64,000 bases of DNA from Acanthornis magna (lineage: Eukaryota; Chordata; Aves; Passeriformes; Acanthizidae). Of the stretch, positions 1-14,160 are shown piece by piece. The number at the start of each line of letters is the position of its first letter. The stretch's first letter is position 1. The notes under the pieces were generated by a model. It saw nothing but the letters and a program-made list of their open reading frames with translations. It searched no databases and was not told the DNA's origin. The stretch lies in NCBI GenBank assembly GCA_036785705.1, contig JAWUZG010000136.1, forward strand, positions 1,116,001-1,180,000. Direction: 5' to 3'. A program made the position numbers and the translations under genes.

Positions 1-1767
1 TAAAATTCTTTTAATTTGTCACTGCATGCATTTTCCTCACAACTCAGTTTCTGGGGATCGTTTTTTCCAAATCCACTTTTTCAGCATTTTTATGAAAACG
101 TGAGCTGGATACAGCACGCCAGAGCCTTGTCTCAGGAGTGTTTTGTGTGTTTAAATATTACCTCTCTGTTGTTACTCTCCTGCTACTGCATCACATTTAC
201 ATATTAAACCTTCATTTACAGCCCTGCATTTTGATTTCTGGGTACTCTCACTGTGGCGAACCCTTTGCAGGACTGTTTCTTTCCACAAGAGTTCATCATT
301 CCGTAGACTGGCATGTGTTTTCCTGATTGCAGCTTTATAACTTTGTACGTGGCTTTTTTAAATAACGTTTTGTTTCTGGCATTGATTGATTATACCCAGC
401 ACTCCTGATGGCTTTTTGGAACTGATTTATCTCAGTTATGTAGCACTCTATCAATTTATACTTGTGCAAATTATGTCATGATTTATGGTGTAGACTTACA
501 AATAATTGAAAAGGTGTTTCGTGGTAGTGGCTCCGCCTTTGGGGAACTCCATGTTCATATGAATTATGTTGTGATGAGCTCTTCTTAAAAGCTGTTCTTT
601 TTTTCTTTCTGAGATGTCACTTAACCAGTTCTTCACCAGTTTAATTGGTTCTGTGTTGTTGTCTCACAGAATACTGCACCAAGTGCCAGAGAAGTTTACA
701 TGTGCAGACAGATATTTCTGCCAGTTGGAAGTTCCAGTCATATCAAAGAATTAAACCACAGTCTTTTTAGAAAGTCAGCTTTCATTGTTTTACTTCCTAT
801 TATTTGTCACAGAGCTCTGATGTATCAGTTGAATCCCATATAATTTTTCTTAAATTACTGTTTTGTGTAGGACTGCCATTGTTCTAACCTTCCTATGGTT
901 AGAACCACTGTCTCTCTGGGTCTTTTAGAGCGTGGTTGTAACATAAGTGTTCAGTCAGACTTCTGGAATTGCCCCAGGATTTTCAGAATTCCTAAAAATC
1001 CACGTTGGTGAGACTGAGAACTCCTGGGACAATTCTGAGAGTGCTTCTCCATGGTGACCTTTGGTCCTGCTGAATGAAAATGTTCATTGCAAAGTAATAC
1101 TATTTCAACGTTGTATTTGCGATGGGGGGAAGAAGTAATTATTCTTCATGAGAATATACCTATTCTCGTGAGGTACCAGCAAATCATCAACTTCCTTGCA
1201 CATGCAGAATTACTTTTGGAATGTATCTGCCCTTTTGCACTCTTGGTGTGGCTCAGAGTCCCTGTTTAGCACCGCACCTGCGTGACGGCTGAGATTTCTT
1301 TTGTTCCTGCAGTTCCTCCCCCCACTTTTTTCCCTGTTGCCAAGAAATGTCTTCATCCTCACCTATTAGTTTTTTACACCTACTGTTCCAAAAAGTATGA
1401 ATTTTTTATCCCTTAACACTTTTCTTGTTGTTAAAGATGAATTATAACCACAGTATTTATTGAAATCTGTTTTGTGGCCAAATTGTAGTAGTTATGACAA
1501 TGCCTTCCAGGTATTACATGCTGTCTGAACACACCAGCAGGAGATTTTTTTTTTCTGTCTACAGTGACAGAACCACATTTTGTTGCATTTAAGGTGGCTA
1601 GGCTTTGCTTTTAATAAAGCTTGTTTCCAGGCTTGGCCAAAGAAACCTAACTCTTTATTCACTTGATCTGTAGTTTGTTCATAGGTGTACAAAGCATGGG
1701 AATACTTCGAGTTTAGATATAATATCAAATGGTCTTGGAAAGGTGAAGGGCAACTTTACAGAAGTAA
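1..1767. other. Unique intronic sequence
   Basis: No gene, RNA or repeat was recognised. Only short chance open frames (up to about 63 codons) without protein character. Confidence 0.6.
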
Positions 1768-1952
1768 TCATAGAATCACAGAATGGTTTGGGTTGAAAGA
1801 GACCTTTAAGATCATCCAGTGCCACCTTCCACTGTCCCAGGTTGCTCCAAGCCCTGTCCAGCCTGGCCTTGAACACTTCCAGGGATCCAGGGGCAGCCAC
1901 AGCTTCTCTGGGCACCTGTGCCAGGGCCTCACACCCTCACAGGGAAGAATAA
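1768..1952 (-). mobile_element. CR1 LINE 3' fragment
   Basis: The + strand starts with the reverse of the CR1 3' tail (TCATAGAATCACAGAATGG) and continues through the CR1 3' consensus to the segment complementary to CCTGTGAGGGTG. It is truncated at its 5' end (right side). Noncoding. Confidence 0.9.
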
Positions 1953-2594
1953 GTAAATAAAAAATACATTATGCAGTTGGAAATTAGAAGGGCAACACTG
2001 AACAGAAATAAAGAGTAGCAGCACTAAGCTGTTAGTAATTAGAGCGGCGTTCTTAGGACATAACTTGATGGGAGTTTTTGTGGCTCGGATCTGTAGGAAT
2101 TGTTCCCTTGGAGCTGATTTGAGGTAAGATGCAAGAAGGAGATACAAAAAAGACCAGAATGGGAAAGGAAGGTCAAAGTGACAAAAAGTTGAATTTCAGA
2201 GGTTGGGTGAGAGCAACTTCCCGACTAAGACAAACTTGATGATTTTATGTAAACACCACATTTGTGAGGATAAAGTGCTGCAATGGACCAGTGAGAACTT
2301 TCCCTAGGCACGGTTTTCCCAGTCAGCAGGGAGCAGGAACAGCTGAGGCTCTCCTTCCTCTGTGGAGTTTCTGTAGTGATGGGTGAGATCCTCCCCCTGG
2401 ATCAGCAGCGCCTGAGCCTGACTGGGATCAAACTGCTGCTGAGTCCAGTGCGCCTTGAGCAGCGTTGGAAAGTGAAAAGATGAGATTTTTTAAGATTACT
2501 GTGACAAAAAAGTTGAAGAAGTGACTACAAAGAATAGAAACCAGGGTTTGACCTGTTGAAAACAGTGGTTGATAACTAAGTTAATAACATTGTA

Positions 2595-3116
2595 AGTTCT
2601 GGTGCCCCTGACATAAGAAGGATGTGGAATGTTTGGAGCAAGTCTAGAGGAGGACCAAGAAGTTGATACAGGACCAGAGCATCTTTCTCATGGAGACTGG
2701 GAGATTTTTCCCAGGTTGAGAAAGTTGGGGCTGCTCAGCCTGGGGAGGAGAAGGCTGTGTGGAGACCTCCCAGCACCTTCCAGTGTCTGAAGGGGCTGCA
2801 GAGAATCCAGAGTGGGGTTCTTCATTGGGAGCTGTAGTGACAGCACAAGGAGTGATGGGTTCAAACTGAAAAAGGGGAAATTTAGGTTAGAAATACAGAA
2901 GAAATTCTTCCCTGTGAGGGTGGGCAGGCCCTGGCACAGGTTGCCCAGAGAAGCTGTGGCTGCCGCTGGATTCTTGGAAGTGTCCAAGGCCAGGCTGGAC
3001 AGGGCTTGGAGCAGCCTGGGATAGTGGAAGGTGTCCCTGCCCATGGCAGGAGGGTGGAACCAGATTGTCTTTAAGGTCCCTTTCAGCCCAGTCCATGATT
3101 CTGTTCTGTCATTCCG
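2595..3116 (+). mobile_element. CR1 LINE 3' fragment, about 520 bp
   Basis: The + strand follows the CR1 3' region in order: the 'gagcaagtccagaggagg' region, the 'ctgctcagcctggg' region, 'gaaattcttccctgtgagggtg', 'gaagctgtggctgcc', and a tail near 'gattctgttctgtc'. It is among the longer CR1 copies here and carries only the 3' end; the open frames inside it are not genes. Confidence 0.92.
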
Positions 3117-6100
3117 AGTTACTGTATTCTAGCCTCTTACTGTCTTAGAGGAATTCATCATACATCTAAATATATCTCGGAGTGATAACACTGTTGTAGC
3201 AAGACTTTGGTTGGGCAGGCTCAGCGCTCTACAGCTGTAAAGGAATTTTGTAAATGAATTTTGTATCAGGTTTCTGGATAAAAGCTCTACATCTCAGTTT
3301 TCTCATGGTTTCCTCAGTATCACACACGAGCCACTGGGAGAGCAGTGGTATCTGGTTCCAAGCAGTGGCTGGACACAAAAAGGCTTTCCTGAATGTTTCC
3401 AAACAGTAGGATAGGTTGAAGTCATATTTATATAACAAGAGATCAGAAATAAATTGCTCTCAGAAAATAAATTGTTGTGACCATCACTCACCAGTACAGT
3501 TGGGTTGAAAGGCACGATTTCAGGTTCCTTGTGTTTTGAATCATTTTCCGTTTTGGCATGGAACAAGCAGGTGAATTTTAAAACTGCCAGCAAAACGCAA
3601 ACTCTTTCCCCTAGTAGGACAATCCCTACTCCCCCAGCCCCCATACACGTCTTACTGTTTCAGATGTCTTGTGCTGTCATCAGAGAAAGCATTTTGACTT
3701 TGTAAGGGTAGGAGGAAAGCTTTTCCACCGCTTTTCATCAGTTGTGTGGAGAAAGCACACCTTTCCTTGGAGTACTTTAACTCTGCTGAATCAGCATTTT
3801 CTGATAGCAAGGCTTTTTTTTTTTTTTCCTTTGGAATATTTTTTGTCTAGCTGTGCTTTTCAGCCACATCACCCCTTGCATTAGTATTCTGGTACAGAGA
3901 ACAGTGGAGAGACATTTTCAGTGTTGCAGCAGAGACTGCCCAAGTTTTCAGGCTTCTTAAGTAATGAGAATTACTCAGTTAAGTGAAGCTCAATCTTGTA
4001 ACGTTAAGAACATCTCACAGGGGTTGCATTTGAGAGGTAAGAAAAATAGTCAATTTTGCAGTTATACAAAAGAATTTCCGTGTTCAGAGTATTTTAAAGA
4101 TGTTTTTATAGATACTCCAATCTGCTCTTACTACTGCTCTTACAGTAATTATTATGTGACATTTCTTTCTCCTGTGGACTTGTCCTTTTCTTTGAAGCTT
4201 TGTATTTAAAAAAAAAAAAAAACAAGCATATGTTACAATATGCTTAATGCAGACAAGAATATTAAAATGGATGACAATTTGAATGTAAGTGGAACTTAAA
4301 TTCTGAACACAAAAAGTGGAAGTGGTTTCTGTCAGAGGAGGTTCCCAGTTGCCCAGGTGACTTTGCAAATGGGGGGGGCTTAAGCTTTTAAGCTCCTAAA
4401 TGGATTATTCACTTTGCCCTTTTCTACAACTAATCAACCTTAATTTTTAACCCGCTGTTATTTACTAACAAAACGCACTTTTCTCTATTCCATTGAATCT
4501 CTTCTTATGGCAGTTCTCCATGAAAGCCCATTCAGCACAGCAGGAGCAGCTGAATCTCTCAGTTCTCTGCTTGTAAAGAAAGGATCAGTTGGAAATATTC
4601 CTTATGTTTTAAATACAGAAGCTGTGTCCATCCTGTGCAGAGCTGACAAAACCACTTTTATCAGTACTCTCTATCTTTTCAAACATCAAAAGAAACTCCA
4701 AAAGTCTTCTTCCGAGAGATTTAACTTTCAAGTTAGACTATGGAGTAAAGCACTTAAAAATGGAGTAAAATTTTAGTAAGCACTGATTTTAGTTCTGTTG
4801 TAGTGCCATCATGTCAGTAGCAATAGTTGTGTCCTTTCCAGAGGATCCACACTAAGAAAAATGAGTAAACTCTTTCAAAAAGAGGCATAAGAATTGTTTC
4901 CAAATAGATAATCTGAGCAAGATGTTTTTATCTGATTAGGTATTTTTTTCTCCTTTGCTACCTCTAGAAAAATATTTTGTTGTTTGTTTCTTGGTAATTT
5001 CTTCTTTAAAGCTGTTCTGTAACTTCTGAGTTAATTTGGAGATTTCTGTAAATAAACAGTTTTAAGTAAATGAATGAATATAAATCAAGAGAAGAGGTGT
5101 GATATCCTCTGCCATTAAATATTAACGTTCTTGAGTGCTATTGAATGGTCTCTCTTCCTGATATAAAATGACCAGCTGTGATAAATTACTCATGGTTAAT
5201 TCTTCATTATATTTATGGAGAAACTTTGAATATAGGACCCAAATACTCTTTATTTTCTTTATCTCTGTAAAAAATCATATGATAAAAATGGTTATTTCAT
5301 ATTTTACCAAAATAGAAAAGGATTGATTCTGATATTTTTTCTTGCAACAGAATATTTAAGTAAAATTAATTGTGTCATCTGTGCTTGGTTTTGATAGAGA
5401 ATTTATCAAAATGCTTCATAAATTTTTATCCCATGGTTACAAATGTTGACTGTTCAGATCACAAGAGACTGTTCAGACTTTAAAGGAAAGCTATAAAACA
5501 GAAAACAAGTAAAAAATGAAGTGAGAAATCGCCAGGGTAAGTAGGAGAATAGTTCTTCCATTTGTAAAATACAGGAAAGCTGGTTACTTTAATTCCTGCA
5601 ATTAAAATCCACAGGTGACTCTTTAAAATGAAGTTACAGAATAGCAAAGAAACAACTTCCATAAAAGCGCCGTTTGTTACCCTTTTTTTTTCACCCTTAA
5701 TGGGGTCAAAGTGAGAGAGATTCATATATTTTTATTGCAGCATATGAACTCCTTTCTAGTTCTTGCACAGATAGTCTTCAGTGCTTACTATAATCAAGTC
5801 AGAAATGCAAATTCAGAATTACAGCTGCTTAGTCTAATTTTAAACGTCTCTATTATCTCCGTAATCTACATTCCCAGTGCTTGGATGCTCCGCAGAAATA
5901 CTTCTAAGAACAAGAAATCGTCAGGAAGGCCATGAATGACGGAGGATGAGGTGGTGGAGGGAGAGAATCAGAATAAATCCGCTCTGACAAATGTCCTGCT
6001 TGCCTGGGAGCACTGCTCAGAGGCTGTGGAGTTTGCAGAGCTGTTGCTTGGCTTGCATGGGTGGCCCATGCTCCCCCTAAAATTCAAGCTGAATTTTATT

Positions 6101-8021
6101 CAGCGTGTTTTGGACTTTTGGCCTCGCTAAATATCGTTTCTGGGTCACATCTGATATCTAGCAAGAGCAGGAACATGAAAAAAAGGAAAGAGGAAAAACT
6201 ATTTCTATCTTGTGGTTTAATTTTCCTTGCGTGGCTTAGGGAGAATTGTGTGCATGGCTAAGGCAGCAAACTGAATCCTTCGATGTGTTAATTTTTTCTT
6301 GCACGCTAATTGCATCCTTGAATAAAGTTTTTCTTTTTTTTTTTCCTTAATACCCAAATTCCAAGCCTTGCATTCAGGCCTGAGCCCAGGGGGTGCTGGG
6401 TCAGTGCAGGTGAGTGTAAAGGAAATGTTCAGGTCCCTTCGAGGTGTTGAGGAGCAGTGGGGACACAAATCCTGGGCAGGATTGTCTTCTGCTCCTGCTG
6501 TGCTTGGGTGAAAGCCAGAATCAAACCTTGCACACTTTTTATCATTCCTGCTATGCTTTCCTCATCTTCTGAATAACTTAAGTGCATTTCCAGAGCATTT
6601 TCTACAAATACTTCATGGCTTGCCTTGTTCTAATTCTGTATGTACTACCAACTGTATTGTTGTTTACAAATTCAGCCTAAGAACTAGAAAATTGCTGGGG
6701 TATCTGTGTTCAGTATTTACCTTCATTTGGCTGGGAAAGAAGCAACATTTTATTATCGTTTTTAATTATTTTTAATATATTTAATTGCAATTTCCTTAAT
6801 GTGATCGGGGAAACTATCACCTTGCTTCTTGTGGAGTCTTTTTGGAATGCCAGCCAGAGGTATTCAGTGGTCCCAGGTGATCTCAAATGCTGCAGCACAA
6901 CCTAATTTACATGACAGAGTAGTATGGAAGCATACATTTTGTGCAAACATAGCCAAAAAGCCTTCAGAATTAATGTCTTGAAGTAGTTGAGAAAGCTGAG
7001 TGACTGTAGTAGCCATGGTAACTTTTTTCCCTTTTGCTTTTAAGTAGAAATCTCGCTGATTACAAGGCTCCGTGTGAGCCCCAAGCTGGGGATCCGCTCA
7101 GCAAACCACAAATGTGGTGGCAGCAAAAGAAAAATCACAGATAGCTGGACAGATTCAACACAGGGAGAGCAGTGTGGATTGGATGCAAAAATAGTAGGCT
7201 TGCAAACATAATTAGGCTGAGAGCTGTAATTGTGACAGAGATGCTTTTTGGAGGCTCCACACTCCGTGTTCTCCTTTTTTTTGCTCCTACTTTTAGAACT
7301 GTTTTGGCTTGACATGTGCTGAAGTTGCACATCCCCTTTAGCTCAGATGCTGCCAGACACTGACTTTGGACTGACAGATCCTTGCAAACTTGGTTGCATC
7401 CTAAGGGTGGAGTCAGCTTAACTTGATTTTAATTGTTTTTTGGCTTTTGGGTTCACGAGAATGATGCTGAGATGCGCTGACAACATGAGTGTGTTCAGGT
7501 CCCTTGTCAGCTTAATGAGTTTATTTTTGCTGGGTGGTTGACAGTCAGCCAAAAGAAACCAAAAAAAACCTACATAGCCCAAGAACATCTTCTTGGATGG
7601 TTTTTCATAAAATGATCAGTCAGGAGGAAGGGGAAATACTAGATATGAATATTTTGAATGCCCCCCCTTTTTTTTTTTTTTTAAATTAAAATCAGTTTTT
7701 CATAATGGTGTAAAAATGAGAATCTCTTAATTTTGCTCTCTCTGCACCACAAACACTTCAGAGGTGGTGTGAGGTCTGTTCTGTTGCCACGATATCCAGA
7801 AGACATTTTTGTGCCCCCCTAAGGGTGCTGCAGGATTTGTGATGTCTAAAGCCTTTCTTGATCAACCCTTGGGACATAATCCACGGTAATTAAATATTTC
7901 TTGAAGCAGAGTGAAAGTCAGATGGGCTGTGTAATGATTAGGACATGGGAGGATCAGAGCAATCCGAAGGACTGAAAACCACATTCCCTGGAGAAATGTT
8001 TATCAACATCCGTAGGATGTT
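3117..8021. other. Unique intronic sequence
   Basis: AT-rich with scattered A and T runs (3816, 4208, 5681, 6331, 7669). The frames at 4507-4776 and 5711-5935 have no recognisable motifs and no splice context. It contains the X-box at 7009. Confidence 0.6.
7009..7022. promoter_or_regulatory. RFX X-box-like palindrome
   Basis: GTAGCCATGGTAAC fits the RFX X-box consensus GTNRCC(0-3)RGYAAC in full. Binding in cells is not shown by sequence alone. Confidence 0.4.
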
Positions 8022-8124
8022 TATCAAGGGCCAGTGCTGGATTCTGCCCTGGGATGGGACAGCCCTGGGTATCTGCACAGACTGGGGAATGACACCCAAC
8101 TCAGGATATTCTGTGATTATATAA
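8022..8124 (+). mobile_element. CR1 LINE remnant with internal deletion
   Basis: An upstream CR1-like piece (ggccagtgctggattctg... through cagactggggaatga) is joined directly to a CR1 terminal tail (actcaggatattctgtgatt). The several hundred bases that normally separate these parts are missing. Recognised by eye from the CR1 consensus; divergent. Confidence 0.6.
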
Positions 8125-11100
8125 AATAAACCATTGGAGTTCAAGCACTTCGGGTGTGCTTGAAATTACTGGTGTGAATTGGACAGATTGATTGGATCTC
8201 CAAAATTTTGTACACTCTCTTCTTGGCTGTGCGTGTTCGGATATTTCTCTTTCATTGCTGTTTTTCATTAATGAGTTGTTTTTCATGGGGGTGAAAGCAA
8301 GATCATGTAAATGAGGAAAAAATTTTGAAGTCACTCTTTAAAAAACGTGTTTTTAACAATTTCCACCTAGCTTTAATTAGAAATTGGAATGGAAGTCACG
8401 TCTGGGCCATTACAGCTCAGGTGTAGGAAATACAGGCAAAGCACAGCTGCTGTGGGACAGGTACATCACACCAAGACTTTTAACAGTTTCAAGTACTTAG
8501 AAGTCTTTTTATTTAGAGAAAAGTGTGTAAAAAAACAAACAAAAACCATACTGTGTCTGAGCAGATAAACCTCCTTTATGCATTAAAATGAAACTTAAGC
8601 ACCCATATTGAATCTGAGCTCTGGTCTTCACGTAATCCTCCTTCTGCAGTAAATTCAGTGCCTTGAATCTGAAATTCGTTTCTCCAATTTAAAGAAATGT
8701 GCAAAACATGAGGAACACTTAACAAGGACTGAGTAGAAAGATTTATTTTATTGGGAGCCTCTTCCAGTGCTGCAGATGGTTTCTGGCTGTCTTGTCTAAG
8801 GGACTAGTTTGGGTATTCAGATTATGCAAGATTAAATCCTTGATCCTCTGAAATTAATTACAGAATTTTCATCAATGTTGCAAAGCTCTTACCCAACACT
8901 TCTGGAGCTGGTTCTGCCTTTGGCTGTGGACTGTGTTTGTGTCTTTTAAGTGTAGCTGGAGCCAGTCCTGTGTGCTATTACAGTGACACAGAAATTGCTT
9001 GTATCTCTGGAAAATTCAAATGCTTCTCTGTGTTACCTTACGGAGCTCTTGTGAGCACTGATTGTGTCTCTTACATGCTTTAGAAAGCAAATGATTTATG
9101 TGAGCAGGATTTTTTTTTGGCCTTTTAACATTAAAAAAAAAATTAGCCGTAAGTGTCTGGTACATCAGCTCTTCTTTGCATCTGATTTCTGAGCTGCTGC
9201 AAATACACAGTACATACTGCTCAATCTTTCATTTTAATGAGCTATTTTTTGTGTTGCTGCTTTAATCTAAAGACTGCTTTTCCTCTGAAGTGAGAAGCTT
9301 CTTTTGTTATGTTGGGACAGTGGAAGAAAACATTTCAGAGGGACTCGGTTCCCTAAACACGATGGAGACACATTGCAGTGTTCAGCTTTGCTCTTCTCTT
9401 AGGTCATGGGTCTCATGCAGGTCTGATTCTGTACAACGCCCTGGGTTCTAACTCAGTGCCAAAAACAACCCCAGCCATATCAAACACTGAATTTCTGGGT
9501 AAGTTTCAGTGTATTTCTCCCAAAAGGTGCTGATGTGGTTGGGAAGATGCCCTGGGAGGAACCACAACTCAGGGTTGGTCTTTAGTGTGGAAAGGGTGCA
9601 TGAAATAATGGTGAAATTTGGTGAGAGAACCGACATTTCGGAGAAAATCTGGCAAAGTGGAAATAGAATTCCAAATGTTGTCTGAAATTATGAGTATTAC
9701 AGGCATGTGTGTCTTATATTCTGTGTGATGAATCTAAATTAATTTTGGGCCTGTGTTTAGTCTAAACACAAAGTACTATGGAAAACGTCCCAAGGTGAGA
9801 TGCAAATATGTCAAGGGCAGTGAATATAGTCAATATGTTAGAAAGGTGTCATTATTTTTTTCTCCAAGGAAATTTTGGTGTCTGAAGGACAACTGCTGTG
9901 ATTTCATTTTTGGATCCCACTGAATAAAACAGATGGATTTGCTGAAGGTGTGTAATCACTTGGATTTCTTCTGTCCCCAGCAGTGACACAATACTACCAT
10001 GGACAGTCCTTGCATATGTTTAATCACCGTTAAAGAAATTTTTGGATTTTTAGCCATATTTATCAAGGTCCTCTCACTTGAAAATGCAAAGCAAAAACAC
10101 ATCACCACCTTCTACTGGAAGGTGCCTCTGCCCTTGGCAGATTTGGAATTAAATGATCATTAAAGGGCCTTTCCAGCCCAAACCTTTCTGTGATCCTACG
10201 ATTTTATTCTTTTAAAGAAAGAATTTTGTTGATAGTCATTCCTAATATTCAATCCAGACTTCAGACCAAAAAGTGTATGTCTATATAGTTCTAAATAATG
10301 GAGTAAAAATTGTGTGTCAGTAGTATTTCTAAGGTTAAAACCATTTGAATGTGTTAAAATTGAGTTCTGCACAGTATTGTGAAAAAGCTGAAAAATACGA
10401 AACCTTGTTTTTTATTATGATAAATTATGATGCTTCAGGTGATTTCCGGATATTTTATGTGTTAATGTAATGAGCACTTCTCTTGTTGAACTCTTTTTTG
10501 CTAAGTTAGATTCATTCTCAAGGCAAAGGAAAAATTAATTTTTAAGAGCTTCATTTCTGTGAAGATTGTTGTAAAATGTGAATCACTGTAGTGAGGCCTG
10601 AGTAAAATGCAATCTATTATTCCTTCTGTTTTATTTCAAGAGAACTGAATGTAGGGAGATGCTTTTTTGCTCCACACTTGCTGCAGTCCAATGTTTGCTG
10701 TCCTGGTGCTATTTTTGTTGCTGCTGTTTGTGTTGAGGGCTTGTGATTTCATTAACAGTTATTTTAAAACCTGAGCAACCTGACAGAGGGCTAAATAGAG
10801 CATAATTCTGTTTCCCATGTAGATAAGCACAGCAACACATGAATAAAAATCAGGTTGGCCTCTCCTCCACGCTTCACAAGTCTCCCGTGTGGCTTTGGGA
10901 GCCTTTGGGAAATGGGCCACGTTATCTTTAATTTTTTAAATAATTAGCATTACTTTAATCCAAAGTGTATATCTAGATGAATTTACGAATAATAATAGTT
11001 GTGATTGTTAAGCCTCCTTTTTTTCTGGCTGTTTTTGTCTGTGTTTCTGGCACGGGAGGGTCGGATCTTATCCCTTTAGCCACCTTCCCTGGGTGGGAAG

Positions 11101-13049
11101 TCATGCTCTGAATGAAGCAGTTCAATTTTCCCAGACTTTGAACCTGTGTTAGGTTGTGATAACCCTCGAAACCCAAACTTCATGTCTTACATGTTAACTG
11201 CACCCATAACTTCCACGAGTCATCCTCAGAGGCGTCTTTGTCACTCGCGGTGTCGCAGCACAGGGTCGTGCTTGTCCTTAGAATTAAGGGACTTTGATTA
11301 AATGGCACATTCTCTCCTGATCCTTATTTTTCCGTCCTTAAGAATGGTATGGTGACCCTATGCTGACACTGCAGAGAGTGTGGGCTTTGTTAACGAATTC
11401 GAGATCTGCCCCTGAAGTTTCAGCTCTGTGCCGCTTGTTCTACAGCACCAGCTTTGTTTTTTGGGATTATCACTGTGACGTTTGTCCCTTCTCTACATTA
11501 GGTCCCGTGTGCTAATACTTGTATTCGTTTGATGTGATTTGCTTAATATAAGAAAACAAGCCCATGTTACATTTATTTTTAAGTGAAGAGAAAAAAAATT
11601 ACTTTCTCTGGAATGATGACAATGAGCTGTTTATTACCACAAGCTGTGCGTTTTATTTTCTTTTACTTAGAAAGCAGTGATTTGTCTGAATTTTTGGAGT
11701 GGTTTTTAAGTGAATAATGATATAAGAGCCTTCTCACTTGAGGCTTCTTATAAATGTAGTTATTTATATGAGGAAAAATTGTTCAAGCATGGATTATTTA
11801 TGTGGAGGAGAAAACTGGCTCTGGATTGATATAATTTTTCTTTCCCATCTGCTCTGAAGGAATTTGTTTTCTCTGTGAGCAGTGAGTGCTTGCTTGCAAC
11901 TTTGTTTTAGATACTTAGGAGCTCCTTGTACTATTTCCCTTAATAAATTGTCCAATTCCAACCTCACCTTTTGTTCTTCAAGGCAAAATTTGTACTCTCA
12001 CAGCTTCAAAGAAGTGTTTTGGCCTTTCCCCTTTCATTTTTAGCAGACCTGGTTTCATCAGGCATTTAAAAAGTAGAACTCAAATTTTTCTCCTTTTATC
12101 TAGTGGTATTGCCATGATTTTTCCTTAATTTTTGCTTTTTAATATTTTTTTCCTCTACAACAATTAAGAAGATTAATTGCACTTTGCCCCCCACCCCCTT
12201 TTGATTTCACTTTTGATGCCAGTCCCTTCCTAAAATAGTCCAGTCTATGCCTGGAGCCTGGGCTCAGCCTCCTGAGTGAACTGTGATGTCCAGCAGTGTT
12301 TACCCACCAAATTCTTTCAAAATGGGTAATTCTGCCATTGGGAATGTGCAGTCATAGGCAAAAAGAGCACCCAAGCAGCTTTCCTAAAGCATTGTTAATT
12401 ATTGACAGTCCAGAGAGATGTAGGGGGTTTATATCAATAAAGATCTCTCCTACCTACAGCCAAGAATGACCTAATTTTTTTTTTTAATAGGTACACCAGC
12501 AGGATCTGTCTGTAAACAGTTCCTAAGCAACAGCTCCCTGTCCACTAGAAAGAAAGTCACGTTTTATCTGTGACTCCTGGGTTTTACAGCCCTTTTACCC
12601 AAATCTGCCCTGGTTTAGGGGGAGGTTGGAGGAGTCTCTCCAGCAAGGATAGTTCTCCTCTTTTGTAGTACCAGCGCCCACCTACAGCTTGCTGAGGTGT
12701 TGGGAATTAAATCACTGTCTCCTTTAGTGCTGCTTTCCCAACAGCTTTGCTGTCACAGGCCAGCACTGTGAATTATTTCTGTGCAGCTTCATAAACATTC
12801 TGTAATGATCAAAGAGCCCGTACTTCCACCTCCATTTAAATCCAAGAGGTGACAAACCAGAAATAACTAAGTAATTTTTTTTTTCTAAATGATTGCATGG
12901 TTTGAACTGGTTTTGAGGGAAGAAATGAGTTTTACCACAGCACAAAAAGTCTCTGTTTTCACCAAGACTTGTGTGGCATCTGTCTCAGACTGGGGTAATT
13001 CAGAGGTAATGAAAATGAGAACCCATTGATGCTGGATTTTTGCTAATCC
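8125..13049. other. Unique intronic sequence with one decayed CR1
   Basis: Apart from the CR1 at 10110-10203, nothing beyond A/T runs was recognised. Confidence 0.6.
10110..10203 (+). mobile_element. Degraded CR1 LINE 3' end
   Basis: It resembles the CR1 terminal region (ctggaaggtgcctctgccc, aaagggcctttccagccca, tctgtgatccta) with many substitutions and losses. Confidence 0.75.
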
Positions 13050-13192
13050 TATTCCTGGAAGTGTCCAAGGCCAGGTTGGACAGGGCTTGGAGCAGCCTGG
13101 GACAGTGGAAGGTGTCCCTGTCCATGGCAGGGGATTGGGATGAGATTATTTTAAAGATCTCTTCCAACCCAAACCATTCTGTGACTCTCTGA
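13050..13192 (+). mobile_element. CR1 LINE 3' fragment
   Basis: It begins within the CR1 3' end (tcctggaagtgtccaaggcc) and ends with aaccattctgtgactctctg. Strongly 5' truncated. Confidence 0.9.
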
Positions 13193-13759
13193 TACCTCCA
13201 GAATCTTACGAAAGAATGTTAACCTGGGTGCTCTAGAGATGAAGAAATTGGTTCAGGCTATTGGAACTTAAGGAGTCACAAATGTCAACTTCTGTATCTG
13301 ATCCACCACATCCTGCCTTGGCTGAGGCTGCTTCTGAGGTGGGGAGCACAGATCTCTTAGGAAGAAGGTTTTGCACCAAAGGAGTGGAATATGATCAGAA
13401 ACTCATTCAGTAAGAGGTGGGGAAGATTCAGCTGGAATCTGTCTCCCATTATATTCCAAGAAAAGCAGCCTTCACGAAAATACAGTGGAGGCTGCTTACA
13501 GAAAAGGCGTAAATTTGATCCTCATAATTCCGTGCTCCCATTTATGAGCTATGTTTGCCAACTCTGGGAGCCAGCAGAAGTAAACTTCCAGTTTGTTGAA
13601 GATTTGGGAAGAAGAAGAGTAACCTCATCAGTTAGCAGAGGATGGTAGGACCTACAGAAACGTTTTGTTCATTTTACTTGTTTGTTTTTAATTTGCTCTC
13701 TGTTTTCTGCTGCTTGGTCTTAATGGTCTTGAAAAAGAAATTCATTGAAACTTCCAGAG

Positions 13760-13959
13760 TTGGAACATGATTTTAGTGATATTTTTTCGCTGTGATTTCT
13801 TTAAAAATTGAATGATGAGGTGTGTTTAGACTCTCTTCATATGGAAACCATTCAATACCTCCAGTCATGGAGACTCTATAGATACATCTTCTAGTTCTGC
13901 CAGACCTTTCTGCAGGTGGAAGGACACGTGGCATTAAGGATATAGATGTGTAATAGATT
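13760..13959. repeat. 200-bp duplicated segment, copy 1
   Basis: An ungapped near-copy lies 2451 bases downstream at 16211-16410, with about 12 differences by eye (about 6%). No transposon family was recognised. The copy is preceded by ACTTCCAGAG, which matches the CR1 motif found at the junction of the second copy. Confidence 0.9.
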
Positions 13960-14160
13960 CATTGAAAAATGGTCTTACTGCTTTTATTCGCAGAGAAGGC
14001 CTGTGGATGTTGGAACTGTTTGGATTTGAGTAATGGTTATGATTGATAATATGGGCTGTAGCCCATGGCCTGATTTAAGGGAATTGTAGAGTTTATTTCT
14101 TCTCTAGATGAGGTAAAATGATAGGTCTTGGTGTGCTTTTGAGAAAAACAGAGCTTTCTG

